Origin: Streptomyces coffeae | GTDB lineage: Bacteria > Actinomycetota > Actinomycetes > Streptomycetales > Streptomycetaceae | Direction: 5' to 3' | DNA: 58,980 nt | Assembly: GCF_016741875.1 (NCBI RefSeq) | Contig: NZ_JAERRF010000040.1 | Span: forward strand, 1-58,980 | Shown: positions 26,187-33,896 of the stretch, one piece after another | Numbering within the stretch: position 1 is the stretch's first letter | Layout of the letters: every line of letters begins with the position of its first letter | Notes under the pieces: generated by a model | Database searches by the model: none | Told to the model about the DNA's origin: nothing | The model's input: the letters and a program-made list of their open reading frames with translations, nothing else | Translations under genes and position numbers: made by a program

Positions 26187-26531
26187 ATGCTCGCCCGCCA
26201 CGCCGAGCGGGCTGGCTCTCTGAGAAAGGCGGAGCTATTCCTCAACGACGCCATCGACCTCATGGCGACAGCCGCAGCGTCACCCGACCAAGAGCCCGCT
26301 GCCGCCGCTGCCCGTGAGGTCGTCGCCGACTGCGATGCCAAGCTGGCCACCCACCGGGCCGCCCTCGACGCAGGCGCCGACCCCACCCTCATCACCCTGT
26401 GGATGGCCGAGACCCAAACGCGCCGGGCCAGAGTCGAAGCCGGGCCCGCACGGTGTCGAAGGGGCCCGGCGCCAGAATGTCCCGCGATGAGCGACCGTGC
26501 GTGCCGAGGTCACACTCGACCCGACGCATGA
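26187..26531 (+). pseudogene. C-terminal remnant of a large serine recombinase (integrase)
   Basis: Only about 95 residues remain: MLARHAERAGSLRKAELFLNDAIDLMATA ... AREVVADCDAKLATHRAALDAGADPTLITLWMAETQTRRARVEA. This matches the distal coiled-coil region of large serine recombinases of actinobacterial integrative elements (recognised from memory, notably DCDAKLATHRAALDAGADP). The catalytic N-terminal domain is absent, a stop codon precedes the ATG in frame, and the end reads into unrelated sequence beside the tRNA-Leu terminator. The position next to the 3' end of a tRNA gene fits a decayed integrative element. Confidence 0.7.
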
Positions 26532-26564
26532 AAAATCCCCACGGTCGACGAGCAACCGTGGGGG
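26531..26564 (-). terminator. Rho-independent terminator of tRNA-Leu
   Basis: On the minus strand, a stem TCCCCCACGGT / ACCGTGGGGA with a 9-10-base loop is followed by a run of T (plus-strand AAAAA at 26531-26535). It lies ten bases beyond the tRNA 3' end, in the right orientation. Confidence 0.85.
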
Positions 26565-26573
26565 AATGATGCG

Positions 26574-26658
26574 TGTCCGAGGGGGGACTTGAACCCCCAC
26601 GCCCGATAAAGGGCACTAGCACCTCAAGCTAGCGCGTCTGCCATTCCGCCACCCGGAC
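26574..26658 (-). tRNA. tRNA-Leu (anticodon GAG)
   Basis: 85-nt type II tRNA. Acceptor GTCCGGG pairs with CTCGGAC (one G-U pair). The anticodon stem CTAGC/GCTAG holds the loop TTGAGGT with anticodon GAG. A long variable arm (TGCCCTTTATCGGGCG) and T-arm GGGGGTTCAAGTCCCCC are clear. CCA is not encoded. It marks the limit between the accessory left part and the conserved core, and its 3' half is a plausible integration site for the element represented by the adjacent recombinase remnant. Confidence 0.95.
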
Positions 26659-26753
26659 CAGGTGTCTGTCGTTCGGCCCGCGGCCGTTCCGACGTGGAAA
26701 CCATAGCAAACATCCGGGCGTGCTCGATCACACGTGCTCGCCCGCCCTGCACG

Positions 26754-26776
26754 GCTCCCGCCGGGGCGGCGGGAGC
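26754..26776. other. GC-rich hairpin between divergent tRNA-Leu and peptidase genes
   Basis: GCTCCCGCC/GGCGGGAGC, nine perfect pairs, five-base loop, followed by GTTTA on the plus strand. It has terminator shape but lies upstream of both flanking genes, so it would end transcription entering from the left or act in the peptidase leader. No gene on the plus strand ends just before it. Confidence 0.5.
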
Positions 26777-26908
26777 GTTTACAGGGGCATGACGACCGTA
26801 TTGCCGCCTTGGGCTGGACGGGCGGGCGAGGGAGTATGGCTCGTGGACCCGTCGCGGGCCGGCCCGGGTGCGGGCGGCGCCCCGCGGCAGTGAACAGGAG
26901 GAGGCAGC

Positions 26909-28246
26909 GTGAGTGAGTCGCTTTCGGACGCGACGACGGCCGGTGCGGTCAGAGGCGAGGACGAGGTCGTCGACCTCTGCCGCGATCTGATCCGTATCGA
27001 CACCAGTAACTACGGTGACCACTCCGGGCCCGGCGAGCGTGTGGCCGCCGAGTACGTCGCCGAGAAGCTGGCCGAGGTGGGGCTCGAGCCCAAGATCTTC
27101 GAGTCGCACAAGGGCCGGGCCTCGACCGTGGCACGGATCGAGGGCGAGGATCCCTCCCGCCCGGCGCTGCTCATCCACGGCCACACCGATGTGGTGCCGG
27201 CCCACGCCGAGGACTGGACCCACCACCCCTTCTCGGGGGAGATCGTGGACGGCTGTGTCTGGGGCCGGGGCGCGGTCGACATGAAGGACATGGACGCGAT
27301 GACGCTCGCGGTCGTACGTGACCGGCTGCGCACCGGCCGCAAGCCCCCGCGCGACATCGTGCTGGCCTTCCTCGCCGACGAGGAGGCGGGCGGGGTCTAC
27401 GGGGCGCGCCATCTGGTCAATGAGCACCCCGAGATCTTCGAGGGCGTGACGGAGGCGATCGGCGAGGTCGGCGGCTTCTCGTTCACCGTCAACGAGGACC
27501 TGCGGCTGTATCTGATCGAGACCGCCCAGAAGGGCATGCACTGGATGCGGCTCACGGTGGAGGGCACCGCGGGGCACGGCTCGATGACCAACAACGACAA
27601 CGCGATCACGGAGCTCGCGGAGGCGGTCGGCCGACTCGGGCGGCACAAGTTCCCGGTGCGGGTGACCAAGACCGTGCGGTCGTTCCTGGACGAGCTGTCC
27701 GACGCACTCGGCACCCCGCTCGACCCGGAGAACATGGACGAGACGCTCGCCAAGCTCGGCGGTATCGCGAAGCTCATCGGAGCGACGTTGCAGAACACGG
27801 CCTCGCCGACGATGCTCGGCGCCGGTTACAAGGTCAATGTGATCCCGGGGCAGGCCACCGCCCATGTCGACGGGCGCTTCCTGCCGGGGTACGAGGAGGA
27901 GTTCCTCGCTGACCTCGACCGCATCCTCGGCCCGCGGGTCAAGCGCGAGGATGTGCACGCGGACAAGGCGCTGGAGACCAGCTTCGACGGAGCGCTGGTC
28001 GACGCGATGCAGTCGGCGCTGAAGGCCGAGGACCCGATCGCCCGCGCCGTGCCGTACTGCCTCTCCGGCGGTACGGACGCCAAGTCCTTCGACGACCTCG
28101 GCATCCGCTGCTTCGGCTTCGCGCCGCTGCGGCTGCCTCCGGAGCTGGACTTCGCCGGGATGTTCCACGGGGTCGACGAGCGGGTGCCGGTGGACGGGCT
28201 GAAGTTCGGCGTGAGGGTGCTGGACCGGTTCCTGGACGCCTGCTGA
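26909..28246 (+). CDS. M20 family metallopeptidase
   Basis: 445 residues, GTG start with AGGAGG five bases upstream. Dizinc-peptidase motifs: HGHTDVVP (first metal His), GRGAVDMKDM (bridging Asp), DEEAGG (general base Glu and ligand), and FHGVDERVP near the C-terminus (last His). The dimerisation domain lies between GTAGHGS and NVIPGQA. The protein is cytosolic with no signal peptide; it would hydrolyse a dipeptide or N-acyl amino acid. Streptomyces carry a conserved copy near the chaplin locus. A hairpin terminator follows at 28277. Confidence 0.93.
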   Translation: MSESLSDATTAGAVRGEDEVVDLCRDLIRIDTSNYGDHSGPGERVAAEYVAEKLAEVGLEPKIFESHKGRASTVARIEGEDPSRPALLIHGHTDVVPAHAEDWTHHPFSGEIVDGCVWGRGAVDMKDMDAMTLAVVRDRLRTGRKPPRDIVLAFLADEEAGGVYGARHLVNEHPEIFEGVTEAIGEVGGFSFTVNEDLRLYLIETAQKGMHWMRLTVEGTAGHGSMTNNDNAITELAEAVGRLGRHKFPVRVTKTVRSFLDELSDALGTPLDPENMDETLAKLGGIAKLIGATLQNTASPTMLGAGYKVNVIPGQATAHVDGRFLPGYEEEFLADLDRILGPRVKREDVHADKALETSFDGALVDAMQSALKAEDPIARAVPYCLSGGTDAKSFDDLGIRCFGFAPLRLPPELDFAGMFHGVDERVPVDGLKFGVRVLDRFLDAC

Positions 28247-28276
28247 ACCCTTGCTGATCACTGCTCAACCGCTGCC

Positions 28277-28305
28277 GGAGCGCGGCCCGGTTTCTGCCGC
28301 GCTCC
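28277..28305 (+). terminator. Hairpin terminator after the M20 peptidase
   Basis: GGAGCGCGGC and GCCGCGCTCC form a perfect 10-bp stem with a 9-base loop, 30 bp after the peptidase stop codon. No T-run, as is common for Streptomyces terminators. Confidence 0.7.
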
Positions 28306-28539
28306 GTGCTGATCATGGCTGTGACCGGTGCGAACGCCGACGGGGTTACGTACTCGCACCGGTTCGGCCTAATCGATCACACATACCGAAAGAACCGAAA
28401 AGAGTGAATGCTGTCGTAGCTTGATAGCTTGATTGCTCCCTCCTCGTTACATGGTGTGTGCGGCACCTGACAGGGGCCGCGATGCCGAAAAGGGGGTGGG
28501 GGCAGTGCCCCGCCTTCGGCAACTACCGCATCGATCATG

Positions 28540-28552
28540 TGACATTGGGTCA
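28540..28552. promoter_or_regulatory. BldD-like operator upstream of the chaplin gene
   Basis: TGACATTGGGTCA sits inside the inverted repeat GTGAC-N5-GTCAC and matches the published BldD consensus (TNACNCWGNGTNA) at all fixed positions but one. BldD with cyclic di-GMP represses developmental genes during vegetative growth, so a box 135 bp upstream of a chaplin gene is sensible. Assigned by motif only. Confidence 0.5.
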
Positions 28553-28556
28553 CGGT

Positions 28557-28580
28557 CCACCGGGATGTGATCCCGGGTGG
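28557..28580. promoter_or_regulatory. Inverted repeat beside the BldD-like box
   Basis: CCACC-GGGAT-GTG-ATCCC-G-GGTGG: two five-base arms on each side around a GTG centre, starting four bases after the BldD-like box. It could be a second operator or a leader hairpin of the chaplin mRNA. Confidence 0.45.
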
Positions 28581-28686
28581 TTCCGGAGGGCGTGCCACGC
28601 GCTCCGGAGCGGCTCGGGCATGGGGGTGCGGGCGGAGACGCCCGCACGCATCCCGGCCGGAACGGAAGGCAGGGGAGCGAGAAGTT

Positions 28687-29610
28687 ATGCGACAGGTTGC
28701 GAAAAAGGGCCTGATCACCGTAGTGGCGGCGAGCGGCGTGCTGGCCGTGACCGGTGGCTACGCCCACGCGAGCTCGGGGGCGGACGGCGGTGCCGCGAAC
28801 TCGCCGGGGATCGTGTCGGGCAACTCGATCCAGGCGCCGGTGCACGTGCCGGTGAACGTGTGCGGAAACACGGTGTCCGTCGTCGGCCTGATGAACAGCG
28901 CCGGTGGCGGGGGCTGTGGTGGTGAGCGGGCCGGTGGCTCGGGCAGCGGCTCCGGTGGCTCTGGCGGCTCCAGCTCGACCAGCGGCTCCCAGGCCCAGGG
29001 CGGCACTGAGGGATCGTCCGGGATCGGCTCCGGCAACAATGTCCAGGCGCCGGTCCACGTTCCGGTCAATGCCTGCGGGAACAACATCGGGGTGGCCGCG
29101 GTCGGGAATTCCACGGACGGCGGCGACTGCGGTGTGGTCGAGGCGGTCCCGAACGAGCCCGGTGAGCCCAATGAGCCGGGTGAGCCGAACGAGCCGGGTG
29201 AGCCCAATGAGCCGGGTGAGCCGAACGAGCCGGGCGAGCCCAATGAGCCGGGTGAGCCGAACGAGCCCAATGAGCCTGGCGAGCCCAATGAGCCGGGTGA
29301 GCCGAACAACCCCGGTGAGCCCAACAACCCGGGTCAGCCCAACAACCCGGGTCAGCCGAACAACCCGGGTCAGCCGAACAACCCGGGGGACAACAACCCC
29401 GGCGATGACTCGGACCAGCCCGGCGGCCAGGAGCAGACCGGAGTCCACGGGTCCGACCCGTCCTCGAACCTCGGTGGTTCCCACATCGCGGGCGACGAGC
29501 AGCTGGCCCACACCGGTGCCGGACCGGTTGATCTGGCCATTCCGGCCGCCGCCGGAATGCTCCTTGCGGGCACGGTGCTCTACCGCCGTGCCCGTGTGGC
29601 ACGGCGCTGA
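28687..29610 (+). CDS. Long chaplin with two chaplin domains, proline-rich wall spacer and sortase signal
   Basis: 307 residues. The signal peptide is about residues 1-29 (MRQVAKKGLITVVAASGVLA ... AHA). Two chaplin domains follow, each with the SGNSIQAPVHVPVNVCGN / GSGNNVQAPVHVPVNACGN pattern and paired cysteines. A Gly/Ser linker separates them. Then comes a long spacer of PNEPGE hexapeptides changing to PNNPGE/Q, a LAHTG sortase motif, a hydrophobic segment and a basic tail. It should be anchored to the cell wall of aerial hyphae, displaying the amyloid-forming domains for surface hydrophobicity. Equivalent by position to chpC (SCO1674) of S. coelicolor, as I recall; the exact letter is uncertain. 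Confidence 0.93.
   Translation: MRQVAKKGLITVVAASGVLAVTGGYAHASSGADGGAANSPGIVSGNSIQAPVHVPVNVCGNTVSVVGLMNSAGGGGCGGERAGGSGSGSGGSGGSSSTSGSQAQGGTEGSSGIGSGNNVQAPVHVPVNACGNNIGVAAVGNSTDGGDCGVVEAVPNEPGEPNEPGEPNEPGEPNEPGEPNEPGEPNEPGEPNEPNEPGEPNEPGEPNNPGEPNNPGQPNNPGQPNNPGQPNNPGDNNPGDDSDQPGGQEQTGVHGSDPSSNLGGSHIAGDEQLAHTGAGPVDLAIPAAAGMLLAGTVLYRRARVARR
29152..29395 (+). repeat. Tandem 18-bp repeats encoding PNEPGE / PNNPGQ
   Basis: About 14 degenerate copies of an 18-bp unit (codons for Pro-Asn-Glu-Pro-Gly-Glu, later Pro-Asn-Asn-Pro-Gly-Gln) in the wall-spanning spacer of the chaplin. Codon pairs alternate (GAGCCCAAT, GAGCCGAAC), so unit number is likely to vary between strains by slippage. Confidence 0.85.
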
Positions 29611-29682
29611 CCCACGCTCCGTGCGTCATGCGTCACATATCGCCACGTTGCACCACGCTGTGTGAGGGCGATGTGACTTTCG

Positions 29683-29710
29683 GCGGGCCCCGCGCTGGCG
29701 CGGGGCCCGC
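29683..29710. terminator. Strong bidirectional hairpin between chaplin and DUF5703 genes
   Basis: GCGGGCCCCGCG and CGCGGGGCCCGC form a perfect 12-bp stem with a CTGG loop, between two convergent genes. Confidence 0.85.
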
Positions 29711-29727
29711 TCCCCGTTCCGCTGCCC

Positions 29728-29916
29728 CTACCAGGTGGCGCGCAGCTGGCGGATGATCCGCCGCCGCAGCCGCACCCTGCGGCTGCCGTCGGGGTTGAGC
29801 CTCAGACGATCCAACTCCCAGTGTCCGTATTCAGCATGGTCGGTGAGCATGCGGGTAGCCGCCTTGCGGGAGACCCCACGCGGCACATACACGTCGCAGA
29901 ATTCATATTCCGGCAT
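29728..29916 (-). CDS. DUF5703 family protein
   Basis: 62 residues, basic. MPEYEFCDVYVPRGVSRKAATRMLTDHAEYGHWELDRLRL ... RRIIRQLRATW is the small protein conserved in Streptomyces as DUF5703 (recognised from memory). Function unknown; the many Arg residues in the C-terminal half could bind nucleic acid. It is divergent from the gene at 29964, with 47 bp between the starts. Confidence 0.85.
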   Translation of the reverse strand: MPEYEFCDVYVPRGVSRKAATRMLTDHAEYGHWELDRLRLNPDGSRRVRLRRRIIRQLRATW

Positions 29917-29963
29917 CGCATCTATTGTGCGGGAACTGCCCTGCTACGGATAGCGTCTGCACT

Positions 29964-30629
29964 ATGTCTGATGCTGCGCAGCCATCCGCTGCCGAGGTAC
30001 GCGCCGCCGCCGAAGCGGTGAAAGCCGCACTGGATCGTCACCTCGACGCTGTCGAACGCCGGTCGGGGGAAGCAGACCCAGCCGTGTATGCCGCGTTCAA
30101 CGAACTGGCAGCGGCAGCCGAGGTCTACGACGAACTGCTCTACGACGCCTACGACGAGGTCACCCCCTTCGAGATCCCCGGGGACGACGCCCTGCCGGCC
30201 TATGCCGGGCCGGACGAGCCCAGCGTGCTGAACGTACTGATCCGGAGGGACTACACGATCGCCGAACCGCAGCGTCTGCTCTCGCAGGCCCAGCGGATCG
30301 CCGATCTCGACCCGGACTCCGCCGCCGGAAACGGTCGGCTGGGCGGCGAACCGGCCGCCGTCGGGGAGAGCGTCCACTCCGCGCTGGGGGTGCTTTTCGG
30401 CGAATTCGAGCCGGATGAGATCGCCTCCCGGCACAAGGAATTCGGACTGGAGGAGGGCGACTCCACCCTGTGGGTGGCGGCCGCGGAGGAGCCCGCCGAA
30501 CCGGGGGAGTGGCTGTCCGCCCCCTTCGACCAGGCCGACCCGGAGTTGGTGGTCTGCCGCTTCGACGTCAGCTCGGTCTTCGACGAGGAGGGCGAGGAAG
30601 ACCTCGAGGTGCTGGGCCCGGGAGGCTGA
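29964..30629 (+). CDS. Conserved Streptomyces hypothetical protein
   Basis: 221 residues, acidic, no signal peptide or membrane segment. The N-terminal part looks helical (SAAEVRAAAEAVKAALDRHLDAVERRSGE ... YDELLYDAYDEVTPFEIPGDD), and it ends VVCRFDVSSVFDEEGEEDLEVLGPGG. No family with known function recognised. A TAGCGT at 29951-29956 stands 7-8 bases before the ATG, like a -10 box for a leaderless transcript, and no ribosome binding site is visible. Confidence 0.75.
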   Translation: MSDAAQPSAAEVRAAAEAVKAALDRHLDAVERRSGEADPAVYAAFNELAAAAEVYDELLYDAYDEVTPFEIPGDDALPAYAGPDEPSVLNVLIRRDYTIAEPQRLLSQAQRIADLDPDSAAGNGRLGGEPAAVGESVHSALGVLFGEFEPDEIASRHKEFGLEEGDSTLWVAAAEEPAEPGEWLSAPFDQADPELVVCRFDVSSVFDEEGEEDLEVLGPGG

Positions 30630-31088
30630 GCCGCGCTCCCGGGCGCGGGGGCCGTTGGTCCCAGCCTGTGTTCCTGGGTTCCGCGCTACGGGGAGGCCGG
30701 GCCCGAGCTGCTGTGGGGGCGTCCGCTGCGTCATCGCGCGCCCCTGCACGGCAGCGTGCCCCGGCCGGAACGCAGCCTCGCCCCTCGATCGAGGTGGAAG
30801 CCCGCGCGCCGGGCAGCCTGGCGCCCGGCTTCCTCGTCCGGTTCCGGTGGTCGTGCCGTGGGAGCCCGGTCGGCGGGCAGGCACCGTTCCGGGCACCGTC
30901 GTGTCCCCGCGGCGACCTGCCCAACCCGGCGCCCACAGTTGGTGCGCGCCGGGCGGACCGTGGCCTCCGGATACCGCCCGTCCTCGGCACCCGTTCCGGT
31001 GCTCGGCGCCTTGGAAGCCCGCCCCCGGGCGGGCACGGGTTCGGGGTCCCGCTGGCCGCGTCCCGGCGCCCGGCCCGGGGGTCTCCTG
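30630..31088. other. GC-rich stretch without a recognised gene
   Basis: About 460 bp between a plus-strand gene end and a minus-strand gene end. Several frames are open because of the high GC content, but none has a start signal or a recognisable protein. Short inverted GC-rich runs (for example around 31013-31030, GCCCGCCCCCGGGCGGGC) could form the terminator for the flanking convergent genes. Confidence 0.5.
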
Positions 31089-33896
31089 TCAGCCCGCCGG
31101 TGGCACCTGAGCCTCGAGCAGAGCGCGCAGGCGGGTGGTGCGGTCCTTGAACGGGATCTCCGCCACCGCCCGGGGGAGCGCCGCATCCACGCCGTGGACC
31201 ACGGACAGATGGCGCTCGCCACGGCTGAACGCGGTGTAGACCCAGGCCCGGGTCAGGGCGGACGCCGCGTCGCCCGGCAGCACCACGACCGCCGCGGGCC
31301 AGCGCGATCCGGCTGCCTGGTGCGCGGTGATCGCCCAGCCGTGCCGCAGCAGCTCGCCGACCTCCTCGCGGCCCACCACCACGGGGGTGCCCGCACAGTC
31401 CAGCCGCAGCCCGTCGGCGTCCGCCGACACCACCGTGGCCAGGACGGTGCGGCCCGGGGCCGGGGTGTACGCCACGCGGTCGCCCGGATCGAAGCCGCCG
31501 AACCGGCCGGGGCCGGGGTTCAGCCGGTTCTTGAGAGCGCTGTTCAGCGCACGCGTCCCGGCGGCGCCGCCATGGCCCGGGGTGATCACCTGCGTCTGCT
31601 CAGCCGGAACGCCGATCGCGCGCGGCACCGAGTCGGCGACCAACTGCACGGTGCGGTGCACCGCCTCGCCCGCGTCACGCGCGGGCACGATCACGACCTC
31701 CTTGCCCGGCGCCTCTACCTGGTTCAGCTCGCCGATACCGATCCCCGAGACCAGCTCGCCGATCGGCCCGGGGTCGGGGGTGCGCGAGACGACCTGTGGG
31801 CAGCGGCGGGCTGCCAGCAGGTCCGCGAAGACCCGGCCCGGCCCGGCGGACCAGAGGACCCCGGGATCTCCGCTCAGCACCAGCCGTGCGCCGTCCGGCA
31901 GCGACTCGACGAGCATCGCCGCCGTCTCCACGTCGAGCTGCGGCGCGTCGAGAACGGCGAGCAGATCGAGCGCCAGCGCCCCCGCCTCGTCGCGGCCGGG
32001 ACCCTCCCCGCCGGACAGCAGCCCCGCGACGGTGACGGCCGACGGCGCCGCGGCACCGGACGGGTCGGTGTCGATCAGCGCGGCCAGGCGCCGTCTGCCG
32101 TTCTCGCTGTGCGCCGCCGCATACGCCCGCAGGCCCAACGCGCGGGCGGCGGCGACCAGCGCCGCCGGTTCGGCGCGGGCCACCTCACCACCGCTGTGGG
32201 TGACCAGGCCGTGGGACCCCACGGTGCGGATCAACTCGGAGGCGGAGGGGGACGGAGCGGCGGCGGCAGCCTTCTCCCAGCCGGGCGCGCTCGGCTCACC
32301 GGTGCCCGGCTCGTCGGCCCCTGCATCGTCCGCCGATCCCTCCGGGGGGCTCGACGGTCCGGTGAAGGTACTGGCGACCCGGGCCAGACCGTCGGCCAGG
32401 CTCTCTTCCGCCAGCGCGTAGCGGTCCAGGCCGAGCAGGACCCGGACGGGCTGTTCGGCGTCCTCTTCGTCTTCGGCGGTGGCGGGGCGGGCGGCTCCTG
32501 GAGTGTCCAGCGCGTCCTGGAACACCAGCACTTCGCCGTCCGCGATCACGGTGCGCAGCGCCTCGTCCGGGTCGGGTACGGCCACCTTGGCGAGCGCGGA
32601 GCGCAGCGCACCGGACTCCAGTGCGGTGTGGCCCTCGAGAGCGGCGCGCTCCAGCAGCCAGCCGGTGAGCGCCCGCGCACGGCGCTCGTCGTCCGGTCGG
32701 CAGTCGGGGCCGAGCAGGCCGCGCGCGAAGCCGTCGGCCTGGTCGTGGCGGACCCCGGGGACCGCCAAGAGCTGCCAGGGGTCCTCGCGCAGGGCCTCGG
32801 CCGCCCGCTCGCCCAGCACCTCGGCCACTCGCCCGGCCAGCGTCTCGGGTGCCCCGCCCGCCGCGAGCACCTGCCGGACGTCGGCAGCCCCCGCGATCTC
32901 GCCGTCCGGCCCGCGCACCGGCCGGGGCGCCGCCCGGACCACACCGCCGGGGCCGGGGCCGGTCGGGACGCCCCCGCCGCCGGGGGCGTCAGCGCGAGCC
33001 TGCTGGGGCCGGGGCGCGGCGGGCGCCGGGCTGGGCGCCGGACGGCGGGTCGGAGCGGGCTCGTTGAAGAACGACGCCGCCGACCGCTCACCACTCTCCA
33101 CGGCCCGCACCGCGGCGGCCAGAGCCTCGGCGGCAGCCGACCGCCGTCCCTCGGTCGCTGCGGCGGCCGCCGCGTTTCCGGAATCGGTCCCGGCTGCCGC
33201 TCCGGCCGAGGCCCGGTCCGGCGCGGGTCCGTTGCCCGCGTTCGTCAGCCCTGTGCGGTCGTTGGCGCGGTCGGTCCCCTCACGACCGGGGCCCGCCGTG
33301 TCGCTCGAGGCCCCCTCTGCATCGCCCCCCGCTGATGCATCCGCCCCCGGTTCGGCTTCCGCGCCGGTGTCCGTACCCGCCTCCCCGGAGGCGTTGCCCG
33401 CCCCGGCCGCGGCACCCGTGCCCGCCGGCTCCGGCGTGGTGGCTCCGGCCCTGGCGGCCGGGCTCGGCGAGCCCTCGGCATCGGCATCCCCGCCGGTGTG
33501 TGCATCCGCCCCCTGCGGGGACGCGCTCCCCCCGCCCGCGGCGGGACCGTGGTCACCCGACGCCGCTGTGGCTCCCATGCCCCCCGGCTCCGTCGCGGCC
33601 GCGGGTGTCCCGGCGGCCGGGCTCGGGCCGCCCGCGGCCCCATCGGCGTTCTCCACGTCCGGGCTCGCCGGTCGGCCCCCTTCCGGCCCCGCCCCCGCGG
33701 AGGCATCGCCCCCGGTCGCCGGGGTTTCCCGGACGGCGGCGGACTCCGAACCCCCTGGCTCCGCCCCCGATTCCGCCCGTCCCCCGGCTCCCCTGGCTTC
33801 CCCGGTTTCCCCGGCCTCCGGCGCGGTCGTCCGCGGGGTCGTGTCGGCCTCCTCGGGCGCGGAGGCGGCCTCGCCGGCGAGGCGGTCGGTACTCAC
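31089..33896 (-). CDS. RecD2-like helicase-family protein with a degenerate ATPase core
   Basis: 935 residues. The first ~300 residues are disordered Ala/Gly/Pro/Glu-rich sequence. Then comes a helix-hairpin-helix-like part (RQVLAAGGAPETLAGRVAEVLGERAAEALREDPWQLLAVPGV) and a RecD-style core ending in AITAHQAAGSRWPAAVVVLPGD ... WVYTAFSRGERHLSVVHG. Where RecD2 has the GxxGxGKT loop, this protein reads THSGGEVARAEPAALVAAARALGLRAYAAAHSENGRRRLA; the Walker B region reads VLDAPQLD. The fold is kept but the P-loop is lost, so ATP hydrolysis is doubtful. Related Streptomyces proteins share this, to my recollection. Its stop side lies by the gap at 30.6-31.1 kb. Confidence 0.8.
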   Translation of the reverse strand: MSTDRLAGEAASAPEEADTTPRTTAPEAGETGEARGAGGRAESGAEPGGSESAAVRETPATGGDASAGAGPEGGRPASPDVENADGAAGGPSPAAGTPAAATEPGGMGATAASGDHGPAAGGGSASPQGADAHTGGDADAEGSPSPAARAGATTPEPAGTGAAAGAGNASGEAGTDTGAEAEPGADASAGGDAEGASSDTAGPGREGTDRANDRTGLTNAGNGPAPDRASAGAAAGTDSGNAAAAAATEGRRSAAAEALAAAVRAVESGERSAASFFNEPAPTRRPAPSPAPAAPRPQQARADAPGGGGVPTGPGPGGVVRAAPRPVRGPDGEIAGAADVRQVLAAGGAPETLAGRVAEVLGERAAEALREDPWQLLAVPGVRHDQADGFARGLLGPDCRPDDERRARALTGWLLERAALEGHTALESGALRSALAKVAVPDPDEALRTVIADGEVLVFQDALDTPGAARPATAEDEEDAEQPVRVLLGLDRYALAEESLADGLARVASTFTGPSSPPEGSADDAGADEPGTGEPSAPGWEKAAAAAPSPSASELIRTVGSHGLVTHSGGEVARAEPAALVAAARALGLRAYAAAHSENGRRRLAALIDTDPSGAAAPSAVTVAGLLSGGEGPGRDEAGALALDLLAVLDAPQLDVETAAMLVESLPDGARLVLSGDPGVLWSAGPGRVFADLLAARRCPQVVSRTPDPGPIGELVSGIGIGELNQVEAPGKEVVIVPARDAGEAVHRTVQLVADSVPRAIGVPAEQTQVITPGHGGAAGTRALNSALKNRLNPGPGRFGGFDPGDRVAYTPAPGRTVLATVVSADADGLRLDCAGTPVVVGREEVGELLRHGWAITAHQAAGSRWPAAVVVLPGDAASALTRAWVYTAFSRGERHLSVVHGVDAALPRAVAEIPFKDRTTRLRALLEAQVPPAG

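Larger units (their letters stand above)
28247..28686. promoter_or_regulatory. Chaplin upstream region
   Basis: 440 bp with no gene. It holds the peptidase terminator, an AT-richer segment at 28370-28450 with a repeated AGCTTGAT, then a BldD-like inverted repeat at 28540 and a long hairpin at 28557-28580. The final stretch up to the ATG is GC-rich and ends with GGGGAGCGAG as ribosome binding site. No short chaplin gene (chpH-like) is found here, although one neighbours the homologous long chaplin in S. coelicolor as I recall. Confidence 0.6.

Noticed and set aside
26754..26776. Terminator of an upstream plus-strand gene
   Set aside because: No plus-strand gene ends just before it; listed only as a hairpin.
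29152..29395. Tandem repeats as a CRISPR array
   Set aside because: The units are contiguous 18-bp coding repeats without unique spacers and no cas genes are near.
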